64,000 bases of DNA from contig CAWATW010000004.1 of the NCBI GenBank assembly GCA_963785075.1, positions 434,001 through 498,000 on the forward strand, given 5' to 3'. Origin of the DNA: JAOUGY01 sp963785075 (GTDB taxonomy: Bacteria > Actinomycetota > Acidimicrobiia > Spongiisociales > ZC4RG35). The position numbers were made by a program, and so were the translations under genes. The notes below the pieces were generated by a model. That model had not been told where the DNA came from. It made no database searches and saw only the letters and a list, made by a program, of their open reading frames with translations. Below, one piece after another: positions 25,782-34,395 of this stretch; the first letter of the stretch is position 1; each line of letters opens with the position of its first letter.

Positions 25782-26951
25782 TCATCTCCCCAATTCGACG
25801 CCACCTGCGATCACGGCCCACGTCGCGTCGGAGTCTGGTCTGGTTAGCAGATCGGACTCTTCATCACCGTCGATCACGACGAGGTCGGCCGGCCCACCGA
25901 GGTGAATCCAGCCTCGTTCCCCATCACCGGTCGCGAGCGCTCCACCCCTCGTCACCGACCACATCGCCTTCGAGATCGACAGACCGGCAAGGTCCACTGC
26001 AGCCATCAGCACCATGCCCATGCCGACCACCAGACGCTCCGAGGGATCGGATGCCGTGACGAGCGCAGGCCGCTCGCCGGCACTCCAGTGATTGCGAGCC
26101 CGACCCGGCTCCCACCATCCGATGACGGGGGTGGGCCCGGTAGCCCCGACCCTGCCGGCTGGGACACCGCGTACGGCAACGGCCCCATAGAGCCGAGAGA
26201 CACAGGCCACCGGCTCCGGTTCCGAACAATCCACGATGTAGCGCTTCGAACGAGCTGCCGCTATCTGGGCCTCCAGTCGACGGGTGTCACCGGTGCAGTG
26301 AAAAACCATCACATCGGCGAGGCGCCCCGCAGTCGGGATCATCACGTCCTTCATGAAGGCGCCATCCAACTCGGGAGCGCACCGCCAGGAAACCGATACG
26401 TGGATGGGGAGACGGTCGTCGATCGAACGCGCAACAGCCAACCTCAAGGTCTCCGCAGTTGGTTCGACCGAACCGCCAACCGTCAGCGAGGCCGAGGTGA
26501 TGCCCCGAGCCGACATCCGCCGGAGTGCCTCGGTCGCCGCGTCTGCGACGACCGATGGCTCTGGCCGAGTCGGAGAGGGTGGACCGAGCAGCGAGGAACT
26601 GGCGTCGACGAACCCCGGCATGGCCATCCGTCCACCGCAATCGAGTTCCGGAAGGCGTCCGTATGGCTCGGGGAGTTCGGAAGGCGCGCCGAACCAAACG
26701 ATTCTTCCGCGCTTGATGGCAACCGACACATCGTGAACCGGTCCGAGAAGTCCGCCGTGCCTGGCATCCATCGTGAGGAGGGTCGAGATGTTGGACAGAA
26801 CGAGGTCGGGATCGAGCGGGTCCGGATCGGCGAGAACCCTCGCAGCGAGCTCGGCGCAATCCCGACAGATGGCGGTCCCGTCCGGCCCAGAGACGAGCCG
26901 CCGGGCCGGTGATCCCGACTCACCGCAGAAGGTGCAACGAAGCGACGGCAT
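25782..26951 (-). CDS. Zinc-finger plus amidohydrolase-like fusion lacking metal-binding residues
   Basis: 389 residues. Residues 6-32 form a CX2C-X19-CX2C zinc-binding knuckle (Cys6, 9, 29, 32) resembling the N-terminal domain of ClpX. Residues ~48 to 389 resemble composite-domain amidohydrolases such as imidazolonepropionase: VLSNISTLLTMD, GRIVWFGAPSEL, DCGGRMAMPGFVDA, and a C-terminal beta cap with GGPADLVVIDGD. The HxH metal site that should follow PGFVDA is replaced by serines (Ser118, Ser120), and the TDxNP aspartate is replaced (TASDP, Ala300). It is therefore probably a catalytically inactive relative used for binding. The start overlaps the upstream gene by 32 bp. Confidence 0.7.
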   Translation of the reverse strand: MPSLRCTFCGESGSPARRLVSGPDGTAICRDCAELAARVLADPDPLDPDLVLSNISTLLTMDARHGGLLGPVHDVSVAIKRGRIVWFGAPSELPEPYGRLPELDCGGRMAMPGFVDASSSLLGPPSPTRPEPSVVADAATEALRRMSARGITSASLTVGGSVEPTAETLRLAVARSIDDRLPIHVSVSWRCAPELDGAFMKDVMIPTAGRLADVMVFHCTGDTRRLEAQIAAARSKRYIVDCSEPEPVACVSRLYGAVAVRGVPAGRVGATGPTPVIGWWEPGRARNHWSAGERPALVTASDPSERLVVGMGMVLMAAVDLAGLSISKAMWSVTRGGALATGDGERGWIHLGGPADLVVIDGDEESDLLTRPDSDATWAVIAGGVELGR

Positions 26952-27882
26952 CCAACCCTTCAGACTTTGCTGGAGATGAGGGTATCGCCAACAGGTCCGA
27001 GCGCCGACGCGACAGCATCAAAAGACCGACGAGGGTGAACGTGGCCGATGCGGGCGCCGCCATCCCGGACCCGGCGGTGACCATCGCACGGACGACGGCC
27101 TGGAGGACGCGAAAGCGAAGAATGTCATCACCCGGGCGGGTGGCCGTCGATTCGGCCCATCCCCAGCTGTCCACGACGCTGCGGATGCTCGTTCCGCTCG
27201 CCGCCCCGCCCGGCTCACCAACACCGTCCCCGCCCGACCCGCTGTCATTCGAGAAGAACGACAAGAACCCGTCCCCATCCTCTGGTGTCGTCGGGTCTTC
27301 AACTGTCTCGTCGCCGCCACCGCCGAGACCCGAATCTCCGGATTCCCCGATCGTGTCGGCCCGGGGACCTCCCACGATGGGCAGGGTCGTGGTGGACGAG
27401 GCGGTACTGGGACCGATGGTCGTGGTAGTGGATCCGAGCGTCGTGGTGGTCGTGGTCGACCCCGAACGTGAGGTGGGAACCGTTGTGGTGGGTGACGGGG
27501 GCGTGACAGTCGGACCGGTCGTCGTGGTGCTGGGCAGCGTTGTGGTGGACTGGGCCGGTGTTGTCGAGGTCGTGGTTGGGGCGGTACTCGACGTGGTACT
27601 GGTGGTGGATGACGACGTGGAGGTCGTGGTCCCGTTGCCGTTCCCGTTCCCGTTCCCGTTGCCGTTGCCGTTCCCGTTCCCGTTCCCGTTGCCGTTGCCG
27701 TTGCCGTTGGACTTGTGGAGCCCGGCCGACCACGCCACCGGGATGTAGAGGAACGAGGAGTGGGTGACCTGACCGGGTGTGTTCGTCGCCGCAGACGAGA
27801 GAGCGTGCGCCGGAGCGCCATCGACCATCGTCAGCAACGCAACGGCCAACAACACGGCTCCCCGACGCAGTCCTGATCCCAC
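26920..27882 (-). CDS. Secreted Gly-Asn-repeat and Thr-rich surface protein with C-terminal membrane anchor
   Basis: About 320 residues if it starts at the GTG at 27880-27882, which puts a signal peptide (LRRGAVLLAVALLTMVDGAPAHA) at the N-terminus; the longer frame would run antisense through the histidine kinase gene. After a short folded segment comes a run of about 14 Gly-Asn dipeptides, then ~90 residues very rich in Thr, Ser and Pro (mucin-like, likely glycosylated), an acidic Gly/Ser region, and a C-terminal hydrophobic stretch (ATFTLVGLLMLSRRR). This is the architecture of a wall-spanning stalk. No family is recognised. Confidence 0.6.
   Translation of the reverse strand: MGSGLRRGAVLLAVALLTMVDGAPAHALSSAATNTPGQVTHSSFLYIPVAWSAGLHKSNGNGNGNGNGNGNGNGNGNGNGNGNGTTTSTSSSTTSTTSSTAPTTTSTTPAQSTTTLPSTTTTGPTVTPPSPTTTVPTSRSGSTTTTTTLGSTTTTIGPSTASSTTTLPIVGGPRADTIGESGDSGLGGGGDETVEDPTTPEDGDGFLSFFSNDSGSGGDGVGEPGGAASGTSIRSVVDSWGWAESTATRPGDDILRFRVLQAVVRAMVTAGSGMAAPASATFTLVGLLMLSRRRSDLLAIPSSPAKSEGLDAVASLHLLR
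27632..27709. repeat. Hexanucleotide tandem repeat encoding Gly-Asn
   Basis: Thirteen CCGTTS units (S is G or C) on the plus strand, coding for Asn-Gly on the minus strand. The third-position variants follow a pattern: units 1-5 (G,C,C,C,G) are repeated exactly as units 6-10, giving a 30-bp higher-order duplication, and the last three units are all G. Confidence 0.9.
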
Positions 27883-27949
27883 AAGAGATTCTTCGGTCGC
27901 GGACGCCTCATGCTTGAGACACAGATCAAGAGTGTCTCGCCGGCGACCG

Positions 27950-29341
27950 ATGCACTTCTCGATGGCGAGGAGGCGCGTTCGGGTGTCCCGACGGCAGGGA
28001 CAGGTGTTGCTCATCGTGGCGATAGCGGCGGTGTCGTCCATCGCCGCCTCGATGTTCGCCGACTCGACGCAGGCGGCGCGCGTCGCCGAAGATGGCGCCA
28101 TCTACGCCGCCTCTCAGCAATTGGTCTCCTCCGCCGGGGTGGTCAAGGGCAATCTCGGCATCACCATCTTGCTCGTGTCGGCAGAGCAGGCCGGCATCCA
28201 TGTCGAGGATGACGTGGCCCAGGCGATTGCACGAGTTCACGGCGATGTCGCCACGCTGCGGACCCGGGCGGTTGCGCTCGACCTCCTGCTGGAGGGCAGC
28301 CCTCACGTCGATCTCGCCGAAGAGCTCGAGGTACCGATCGAGGAAGCCCTGAGCCTTCTCGAAACCGCGGCGAATCCTGCAGACGTCGAAGCTGCCGACG
28401 ACCTGGCCAAGTCGCGTGTTCTGCCAGTCCTCGAGCGTCTCGAGTCGAGAGCGGCCGGCGCCGGCAGTACCGCCCAGGCGCGCATCGAAGCCGAGCAGTC
28501 GAGGGCAGGCGACGCTGCTCGGATCACGAGTCTGACGGTTGCGCTCATCGTGCCGTCTGCAGCGGCGTGGGGGCTGTGGTCGACGGCGCGGCGACGCGAG
28601 GAGCGTTTGGCCATGCAGGCGCAGCTCGAGCACAACATCGCGCTCGTTCGAGCACGAGACGAGCTCATCGGTGGTCTCAGCCATCAACTCAGGACACCTC
28701 TCACCGCGATCACCGGCTACGCGCAGGCGATGCTGGAGGTCCAGAACGACCCAGAACTGCTGGCGGAAGGTCTCACCGTGATAGATGGCCAGGCGGCGGA
28801 GCTGACCCGCATGGTCGACGATCTGGTGGTCATGGCTCGGCTCGAAGACGGACAGGTGGAGTTCCTGATGCAGTTGGTCGATCCCGCTCGCGAGATCGAG
28901 ATGGTCATCTCGTCGTCCTCTGCATGGGAGGGCCGCGTTCAGACCACGCTCTCGCCCACCACCGTCTGGACCGATCGGTTGCGGCTTCGCCACATCCTCA
29001 CGAACCTGCTGTCGAATGCAGTCAATCACGGTGGTCCGTCGGTCGTCATCAAGTCGGCGCCGGCGGGCGGGATGTATCGCATCGTGGTCGCCGACAACGG
29101 AGACGGCCTCTCGTCGACTCAGATCGACGAGGTGTTCCGGCCCTTCGTGCACACACCACGGGATACTCTGATCACCGGAACGATGGGGCTCGGGCTCGCC
29201 GTTGCGAAACGGCTGGCGGGGAGCATGGGGTGTCGTCTGACCTACGAACGGATGAACGGGTACACCCTCTTCGTCCTCGACGTACCCCTTGCGCCGGGCT
29301 CCACCGTACCTGCGCTCGATCGTCCTCAGGCCGTCGGCTGA
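27950..29341 (+). CDS. Membrane sensor histidine kinase (orphan)
   Basis: About 463 residues from the ATG at 27950 (an ATG at 27962 is the alternative). TM1 (~18-37) and TM2 (~193-211) bracket a ~155-residue extracytoplasmic, mostly helical sensor region without a recognised fold. The HisKA motif GGLSHQLRTPLTAITGYAQAML has the phospho-acceptor at about His245, and the ATPase domain has the N-box HILTNLLSNAVNHGG, DNGDGLSS and the G2 box GTMGLGLAVAKRLAG. No response regulator gene is adjacent, so its partner is elsewhere. It is divergent from the Gly-Asn-repeat surface protein. Confidence 0.93.
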   Translation: MHFSMARRRVRVSRRQGQVLLIVAIAAVSSIAASMFADSTQAARVAEDGAIYAASQQLVSSAGVVKGNLGITILLVSAEQAGIHVEDDVAQAIARVHGDVATLRTRAVALDLLLEGSPHVDLAEELEVPIEEALSLLETAANPADVEAADDLAKSRVLPVLERLESRAAGAGSTAQARIEAEQSRAGDAARITSLTVALIVPSAAAWGLWSTARRREERLAMQAQLEHNIALVRARDELIGGLSHQLRTPLTAITGYAQAMLEVQNDPELLAEGLTVIDGQAAELTRMVDDLVVMARLEDGQVEFLMQLVDPAREIEMVISSSSAWEGRVQTTLSPTTVWTDRLRLRHILTNLLSNAVNHGGPSVVIKSAPAGGMYRIVVADNGDGLSSTQIDEVFRPFVHTPRDTLITGTMGLGLAVAKRLAGSMGCRLTYERMNGYTLFVLDVPLAPGSTVPALDRPQAVG

Positions 29342-29916
29342 TCAGGCTTGGCGCCGGCCCGTCGACGTCCGAACAGCCGCTGCACGCCTCGCCACAGCTT
29401 CGCCGCCACCCACGCCGATGCCACGGCGAGCAGCAGAGCGACCACCAGCGCAACCACCGGCAACGCCAGTGCCAGTACCGTCATGCCAGTGGCGACGCCG
29501 TCTTCGAGCACCGACAGCGTGAGGTTGGAAACCGGCTCCGGGGATGCGTTGGCAACTGCCCGCGTCGTGGCCTTGGCACTGTGAGCCGTAGCCGCGAGCG
29601 CGCCGGCCACCAGCGCCCCTGCTACCTCCCCGATCGACCCGGACTCACCCGCGATCACGTAGCCGAGTGCAGCCGCTCCGAGCGGTCGAACGACGGTGTG
29701 GAGGAGGTCCCACACGTTGTCGAGGTATGGGATCTTGTCGGCGGCGAACTCGATGAAGAACAGAACGCCGGCCACCACGAGCACATCGGTGCGCATCAGC
29801 ACCTCTGGGACATCGCTCCACCCGAATCGGCCCGCAAGTCCCAGAATGAGCGCAACGGCGTACAGATTGAGCCCCGATGCCCATCCGCTTCCGGCAATGA
29901 GGCCGATCGCATCCAC
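29326..29916 (-). CDS. DUF4126 family membrane protein
   Basis: 196 residues from a GTG. Family features: GLIAGSGWASGLNLYAVALILGLAGRFG at the N-terminus, FFIEFAADKIPYLDNVWDLLHTVVRPLGAAALG, and a C-terminal pair of helices (TVLALALPVVALVVALLLAVASAW). About five membrane helices. Function unknown. The 3' end overlaps the convergent kinase gene by 16 bp. Confidence 0.85.
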   Translation of the reverse strand: MDAIGLIAGSGWASGLNLYAVALILGLAGRFGWSDVPEVLMRTDVLVVAGVLFFIEFAADKIPYLDNVWDLLHTVVRPLGAAALGYVIAGESGSIGEVAGALVAGALAATAHSAKATTRAVANASPEPVSNLTLSVLEDGVATGMTVLALALPVVALVVALLLAVASAWVAAKLWRGVQRLFGRRRAGAKPDQPTA

Positions 29917-29937
29917 CTTAGATGTTCCGGCTCTGGC

Positions 29938-30345
29938 TCAGGGGCGCACGATGTACAGGTGGACGGCCAATTCACCTTCTTCGCCTCCACCCAGCCCAAC
30001 TCCTACAACGGAGTTGAGCCACGCCAGATCCTCGTTTCCGGTCTCAAACGTGAGCAGCTCCTGGGGCTGCGCTTCGGTCGGACTCTTGACGATGCTGACG
30101 CCCGAGCCGCGATACGAGATGGTCTCCCGCTTCTCGCCGATGGTGGCGCGGATGTCGAGGGCCATGTTGCCGTCGCTGCGCACTGTGACGTAGTCGATGC
30201 CGCGGACGGGCCGTTCTCCATCCCAGTGTGGACTGGTGGCAGTGCCCTCGAACGGGAAGTCGATACGAGTGCCGCCCGGCATGTTGCCGAGCATCCGAGG
30301 CGTCATTGACGCCTTGATCGTGCAGAACTCTTCCAGGGTTGGCAT
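29938..30345 (-). CDS. DUF3237 family protein
   Basis: 135 residues from the ATG at 30343-30345, preceded by GAAAGG. It matches DUF3237 beta-barrel proteins: GNMPGGTRIDFPFEGTATS, WDGERPVRGIDYVTVRSDGNMALDIRATI and a C-terminal VHLYIVRP. The family has no assigned reaction. A strong hairpin lies upstream at 30436-30458, separating it from the PH-domain gene, so it may be transcribed separately. Confidence 0.8.
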   Translation of the reverse strand: MPTLEEFCTIKASMTPRMLGNMPGGTRIDFPFEGTATSPHWDGERPVRGIDYVTVRSDGNMALDIRATIGEKRETISYRGSGVSIVKSPTEAQPQELLTFETGNEDLAWLNSVVGVGLGGGEEGELAVHLYIVRP

Positions 30346-30435
30346 TGAGTGGCCTTTCCACGCGTGGCGGCGGACGCTACTCGGACCTGGCGGCCCGGGC
30401 CACCCGTCCTGCTTTCGCGTCAGTTCTGTGGGCGG

Positions 30436-30458
30436 TGGTCCGCCATTCTGGCGGACCA
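30436..30458. terminator. Perfect hairpin after the PH-domain gene
   Basis: TGGTCCGCCA and TGGCGGACCA pair over 10 bp with a 3-base loop. No T tract follows on either strand. Its place between two co-oriented genes suits a terminator or an RNA-processing stem. Confidence 0.55.
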
Positions 30459-30481
30459 TAACCCTGGGTTGCGATCGTCGG

Positions 30482-31129
30482 TCAGGGAGGAGGGTCGGGG
30501 ACGGCTCCAGGGGGGAGGTTGCCACCGAGGGCCAGCTCCATCACGATTCGGTAGAACCGGCGGGGTCCGTCGACGAAGCGGAGTTGGGACAGGGCTTGAT
30601 TCTGTCCTGCAGACTCGACGAAGAAATGGCCGTAGTCGAACACTCGGCCGAGCAGGGTCTGGTCGTAGCGCATGTCTGTGAGGGCGCGCAGCGGCAGTGT
30701 CGAACGTCGCTCGGTGAAGATCCCGGTGCGAAGGATGATGCGTTTGTCGGTCAGGTACAGGCGCGTCACCGCGTAGTCGACAGCGCCCTTGAGCACCATC
30801 AGCAAGATGATGGAGATGATCAGCATCGTGCGAGTGGCCGGGTCGAGGGCATACTCGGCGCCCGCCCAGATGATTGCGATGATCGCCGCCACGGCCACGA
30901 ACCCGAGGTCGCCGGCAAAGCCTTCGGTGCGAATCCACTGGATGGCCAGGATCGCCACAGGGATCAGCCACCACCCCAGGACACCGTTCATGGCGATCGT
31001 GACCATCACCGTGATCACAGCGATGCGGAACAATGGGATGGCTGCATAGATCCAGTTGAGGCGCGAAGAGATGATGATCTCCTCGTTGAACGAGAGATAT
31101 CTCTGCTCTCGGTCCGCCTGCCAGACCAT
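30482..31129 (-). CDS. Membrane protein with bacterial PH-like domain (DUF304-type)
   Basis: 215 residues. Four or so membrane segments (YAAIPLFRIAVITVMVTIAM, WWLIPVAILAIQWI, FVAVAAIIAIIWAG, LIISIILLMVLKGAV) are followed by a cytoplasmic PH-like domain: YLTDKRIILRTGIFTERRSTLPLRALTDMRYDQTLLGRVFDYGHFFVES, read in sections. That is the pattern of bPH_2 proteins, whose role is probably membrane-associated and not well defined. It starts 2 bp after the stop of a 49-residue membrane protein gene. Confidence 0.85.
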   Translation of the reverse strand: MVWQADREQRYLSFNEEIIISSRLNWIYAAIPLFRIAVITVMVTIAMNGVLGWWLIPVAILAIQWIRTEGFAGDLGFVAVAAIIAIIWAGAEYALDPATRTMLIISIILLMVLKGAVDYAVTRLYLTDKRIILRTGIFTERRSTLPLRALTDMRYDQTLLGRVFDYGHFFVESAGQNQALSQLRFVDGPRRFYRIVMELALGGNLPPGAVPDPPP

Positions 31130-31131
31130 CC

Positions 31132-31281
31132 TCAGACACCGTCGATGACGGTGGTGGCGCCATCGGCAAGCCTCGAGATGAGGTCGATGGTGCCTGAAAC
31201 GAGCCGCGTGGCGGAATCCGGGTCGTTGGCTATCACATAGAGGATCACCAACAAGGCGATCCAGCCGAGGAATTTCTTCAC
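31132..31281 (-). CDS. 49-residue single-helix membrane protein
   Basis: Too short for usual ORF cut-offs but well supported by position: GTG at 31279-31281 behind a GAGAG Shine-Dalgarno, and its stop ends 2 bp before the ATG of the PH-domain protein. The product begins MKKFLGWIALLVILYVIA, a charged start and one membrane helix, followed by a ~30-residue amphipathic tail (RLVSGTIDLISRLADGATTV). It is probably a small partner of the PH-like membrane protein. No family recognised. Confidence 0.6.
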   Translation of the reverse strand: MKKFLGWIALLVILYVIANDPDSATRLVSGTIDLISRLADGATTVIDGV

Positions 31282-31379
31282 AAGATCTCTCTCACGGTCG
31301 GGTGCTCCACATGCGTGATCCCGCCGCCCGAAGTCGATGCCAGCACCTCAAGCATAACGATGTTGTGAGCAACGCGGTG

Positions 31380-32096
31380 TCAATCCGCGGACGTCAACGC
31401 CGCCAGCCGATCGTCGCGCGATCCGTCGGCCGTTCGGTCGAGGCGGCGGAGGACCCGCCGGAGGTGGCGGGCGGAGCAGACGACCACCGGGACCCCGTGG
31501 CTCGTGGCAACACGGGGGCGTTGGGACATGTCGGTGATGCACAGCACGGCGTGAACGGGAACAGGCGTCGCCAAAGCGCGCCGGACGGCGGCTGCCCCGC
31601 CCGTGGCCTGCCGCAGCGGCGCACCCGGCAACCGCGAACCGCCGACCGACACCGTGCCGTCATCACGAGTACGAACCCTTCCCGAAGCGCGCTTCACCTC
31701 CACCGCTGCGACGCACGGGGCGACGACGACCACATCGACATCCGACCGGCGCCCCGGAGGAACCCACCCGTACAGCACAGTTCCGAATCCGCGGAGCGCC
31801 CTGGAAACGACGCGCTCCCCTGCCACCCCCGCCCGAGCCCGCGCCACCCTCGTGGTCGCCCATCGCCAGCCGACGATCGTCGACAGCGCCACCGGGACCG
31901 CGAGAGCCGGGGGCCAGACACCATCGACCCCCGCCAGCAGGGCGCCCAGGCCTGCCATCGCAAAGGCCGCCTGGCGCAATCGCCAGGTCGACGAAAGGGC
32001 ACGGGGACCTCGTCCCGGTCGTCCGAGAGATGGATTCACACGGTGAACGTATCGGAAGGGTGAGACGAGAACGCACACATCGAGACCGACGCTCAC
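31380..32096 (-). CDS. NERD-domain (nuclease-related) protein
   Basis: 238 residues if it starts at the GTG at 32096; a GTG at 32039 is also possible and neither has a strong Shine-Dalgarno. Two hydrophobic segments (AFAMAGLGALLAGV, LAVPVALSTIVGW) precede a NERD domain: AGVAGERVVSRALRGFGTVLYGWV, then the restriction-endonuclease-like metal site DVDVVVVAPCVAAVEVKRASG with the D and ExK residues in place. The domain would face the cytoplasm. NERD proteins are predicted nucleases of uncertain biology. Confidence 0.75.
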   Translation of the reverse strand: MSVGLDVCVLVSPFRYVHRVNPSLGRPGRGPRALSSTWRLRQAAFAMAGLGALLAGVDGVWPPALAVPVALSTIVGWRWATTRVARARAGVAGERVVSRALRGFGTVLYGWVPPGRRSDVDVVVVAPCVAAVEVKRASGRVRTRDDGTVSVGGSRLPGAPLRQATGGAAAVRRALATPVPVHAVLCITDMSQRPRVATSHGVPVVVCSARHLRRVLRRLDRTADGSRDDRLAALTSAD

Positions 32097-32126
32097 GGAT
32101 GCGCCCGACCCGAAGGGACGATTGGG

Positions 32127-34340
32127 TCAGGCCCGGACCGCCCCGGCTCTCACCAGCATCGGGAGCTCTATCGAGAACGTGGTACCCACCCCAACGGTCG
32201 ATGTCACCCGGACCTCGCCGTCGTGCGCCACAATGACCTCTCGTACCAGCGGCAGGCCCAGCCCGGTGCCAGGGATGTTGGCATTCTCGGCGGTACTCGC
32301 CCGGAAGAAGCGATCGAAGACGGCCTCCAGCTCGGACTCGGGGATACCGACCCCGGAGTCTGAGATCTCGACAACGCCCATGGACGACCGGGCCTCGACG
32401 TTGATCGACACCGTGCCTCCCGGCGGCGTGAACTTCACGGCGTTCGAAACCAGGTTGAGGAACGCTCGTTCGAGCTGCCGCCGATCGCCGACGGTCGACA
32501 CGTCCTGGCTGGTGAAAGACATGGCGATCCGCTTGCCGGCTGCCACCGGTTCCATGGTCCGCACCGCCGAGGCGACCACGGTGCCGAGGTCGAGAAGTTC
32601 CGGATCACCAACGCCGCGATCTTCGGCTCGCCACAGTGCCAGCAGATCGTTGATGAGCTCGAGCAGCTGTTGAGCGGACCCGGCGACATCACCGAGTGCG
32701 TCCATCGCTGCTCCGGGTAGCTCACCGAAGGTCCCGTCGAGAAGCAGGTCCAGGTATCCGATCACCGCGGTCAACGGGCTTCGCAGCTCGTGGGTGATGT
32801 TGGATACGAACTCGCTCTTCATCTGCTCCAGGGCGTATCGCTCGGAGATGTCACGGGCGAGCACCGAGAAGTAGCGGATGCTGCCATCGTCGGACCGATG
32901 CGCGACCACCGTCTGCAGGACCGGAAGCTTCGTGCCGGTCCGACCTATCACGAGGGATTCACCACGCCAGACGCCGTTCCGAGTCGCCGAGTCGATCGCG
33001 TCGCGTGTGAGAAGACCCGCCGCCGACCAGGCATCGATGGTCTCCGAATCCGATGCGCCGATCATCTCGCGGCCGGCGTGATTCAAGAACAGCAGATTGC
33101 CGGACCCATCGGTCCAGCCGACCAGGTCGGGGGCGGCATCGATGATCTCGGCGGACCGGCGGAGGGCCTCCGCCGCGGCCTTGATCTCGGTCATGTCGCG
33201 ACAGACGACGGCGAGCATGGGACGTCCAGGAGCGTCCACCGCCCCCACGGAGAGCTCGAGCGAGATCGAACGGCGGTCGAGTCCTCGCCCTTCCACGGTC
33301 AGGCCGGACGGCATGGCCGAGGTCCAGCCGCGCGGAAGCCCTGGGATGAGGTCGGCGATGGCTGCACCCTCCAGCTCGGCTCCGAACAGTGATCGCGCCG
33401 ACGGGTTGCCGGTCATCACACGCCCTTCACCGTCCACGATGAGAACGGCCTCCGACGAGATCTCCACGACACCGCTGAGGAGCGCCCGGGCGTGCCAACG
33501 GGCCGACGCCTCGATCGCCAACGCCGAGGCCGCAGCGTGCCCGAAGACGATCGCGGTGGTGGCGGCAACCGGTGTCGCGCCGGCCGGAACATCGATCCAG
33601 ATCGGCACGGCCAACAGCGTCGCCGTCGACACGAGTGATGAAGCCATGACGGTCACCCGGTGTCCTGCCGAGTGCGCCAACCAGCCCAGCACGAGGAACG
33701 GCATCAGATACGGCTCGGGACGGTCGAGCCACGCCACGAGTGTCATGGTCAACACCAACGAACAGGACACCGCCAGCAACGCCTCGACCATGTGTCGGAG
33801 ATCCAGGCGATGTCGCCATCCGCCGGTGACCGACCACCGCATCGCGGCCCACACGCCTGGCGACACCAAGACGAGGCCCGCCCCGTGTCCGACCACCCAG
33901 GTCGAGCCGAGAGCGACCATGTTCCCGGAAGGCTGATCGATGGCCAGGAAGACGATGGCTCCGCTGAGGGCCCCGACGGTCAAGGCGCCCGTCCACTGCA
34001 CCCACCAGGCCGAGGTCTCGGGTCGCTCGAGAGGATCTGCCAGGCGGACCAGTACGGCGGACGCAACCAGCACCTCTACCAACAGGCCGGCTCCGTAGGC
34101 CAAGGCATGTGCAGGGGCCGATCCGGTTGCGACGGCGACGAGCATCGACACAAGAGCGAAGAGAGGGGCCAGCCGCCGGCGGTTGTCCCACCGGGTGGCC
34201 ACGATTGCAGCTGCGAATCCGGCAGCAGGAGAGAACCCGGTGACGGCGTCGAGCGCGGAGAACGAAACCCTCCCAAGCCACGCAAGGACCGCGAAGACCA
34301 AGAGGGCGGCGACGACGGGCTTGACTCGCACGGGCCTCAT
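32127..34340 (-). CDS. MASE1-like multi-pass PAS-PAS sensor histidine kinase (orphan)
   Basis: 737 residues. The first ~290 residues hold eight or so membrane helices (FSALDAVTGFSPAAGFAAAIV, WVVGHGAGLVLVSP, VMASSLVSTATLLAVPIW) in the style of the MASE1 sensor module. Two PAS domains follow (one with EAVLIVDGEGRVMTGNPSARSLFG, a second with APDLVGWTDGSGNLLFLNHAGREMIG), then HisKA (NITHELRSPLTAVIGYLDLLL, His517) and a complete ATPase domain (LNLVSNAVKFTPPGG, DSGVGIPESEL, GTGLGLPLVREVIVAHDG). No response regulator or receiver domain is nearby. Ligand unknown. Confidence 0.92.
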   Translation of the reverse strand: MRPVRVKPVVAALLVFAVLAWLGRVSFSALDAVTGFSPAAGFAAAIVATRWDNRRRLAPLFALVSMLVAVATGSAPAHALAYGAGLLVEVLVASAVLVRLADPLERPETSAWWVQWTGALTVGALSGAIVFLAIDQPSGNMVALGSTWVVGHGAGLVLVSPGVWAAMRWSVTGGWRHRLDLRHMVEALLAVSCSLVLTMTLVAWLDRPEPYLMPFLVLGWLAHSAGHRVTVMASSLVSTATLLAVPIWIDVPAGATPVAATTAIVFGHAAASALAIEASARWHARALLSGVVEISSEAVLIVDGEGRVMTGNPSARSLFGAELEGAAIADLIPGLPRGWTSAMPSGLTVEGRGLDRRSISLELSVGAVDAPGRPMLAVVCRDMTEIKAAAEALRRSAEIIDAAPDLVGWTDGSGNLLFLNHAGREMIGASDSETIDAWSAAGLLTRDAIDSATRNGVWRGESLVIGRTGTKLPVLQTVVAHRSDDGSIRYFSVLARDISERYALEQMKSEFVSNITHELRSPLTAVIGYLDLLLDGTFGELPGAAMDALGDVAGSAQQLLELINDLLALWRAEDRGVGDPELLDLGTVVASAVRTMEPVAAGKRIAMSFTSQDVSTVGDRRQLERAFLNLVSNAVKFTPPGGTVSINVEARSSMGVVEISDSGVGIPESELEAVFDRFFRASTAENANIPGTGLGLPLVREVIVAHDGEVRVTSTVGVGTTFSIELPMLVRAGAVRA

Positions 34341-34395
34341 GCCCTTCCTTGTCGACCGAATCAGCGCGGAGTTGAGTCCTCGGGGCGTCGGGTGC

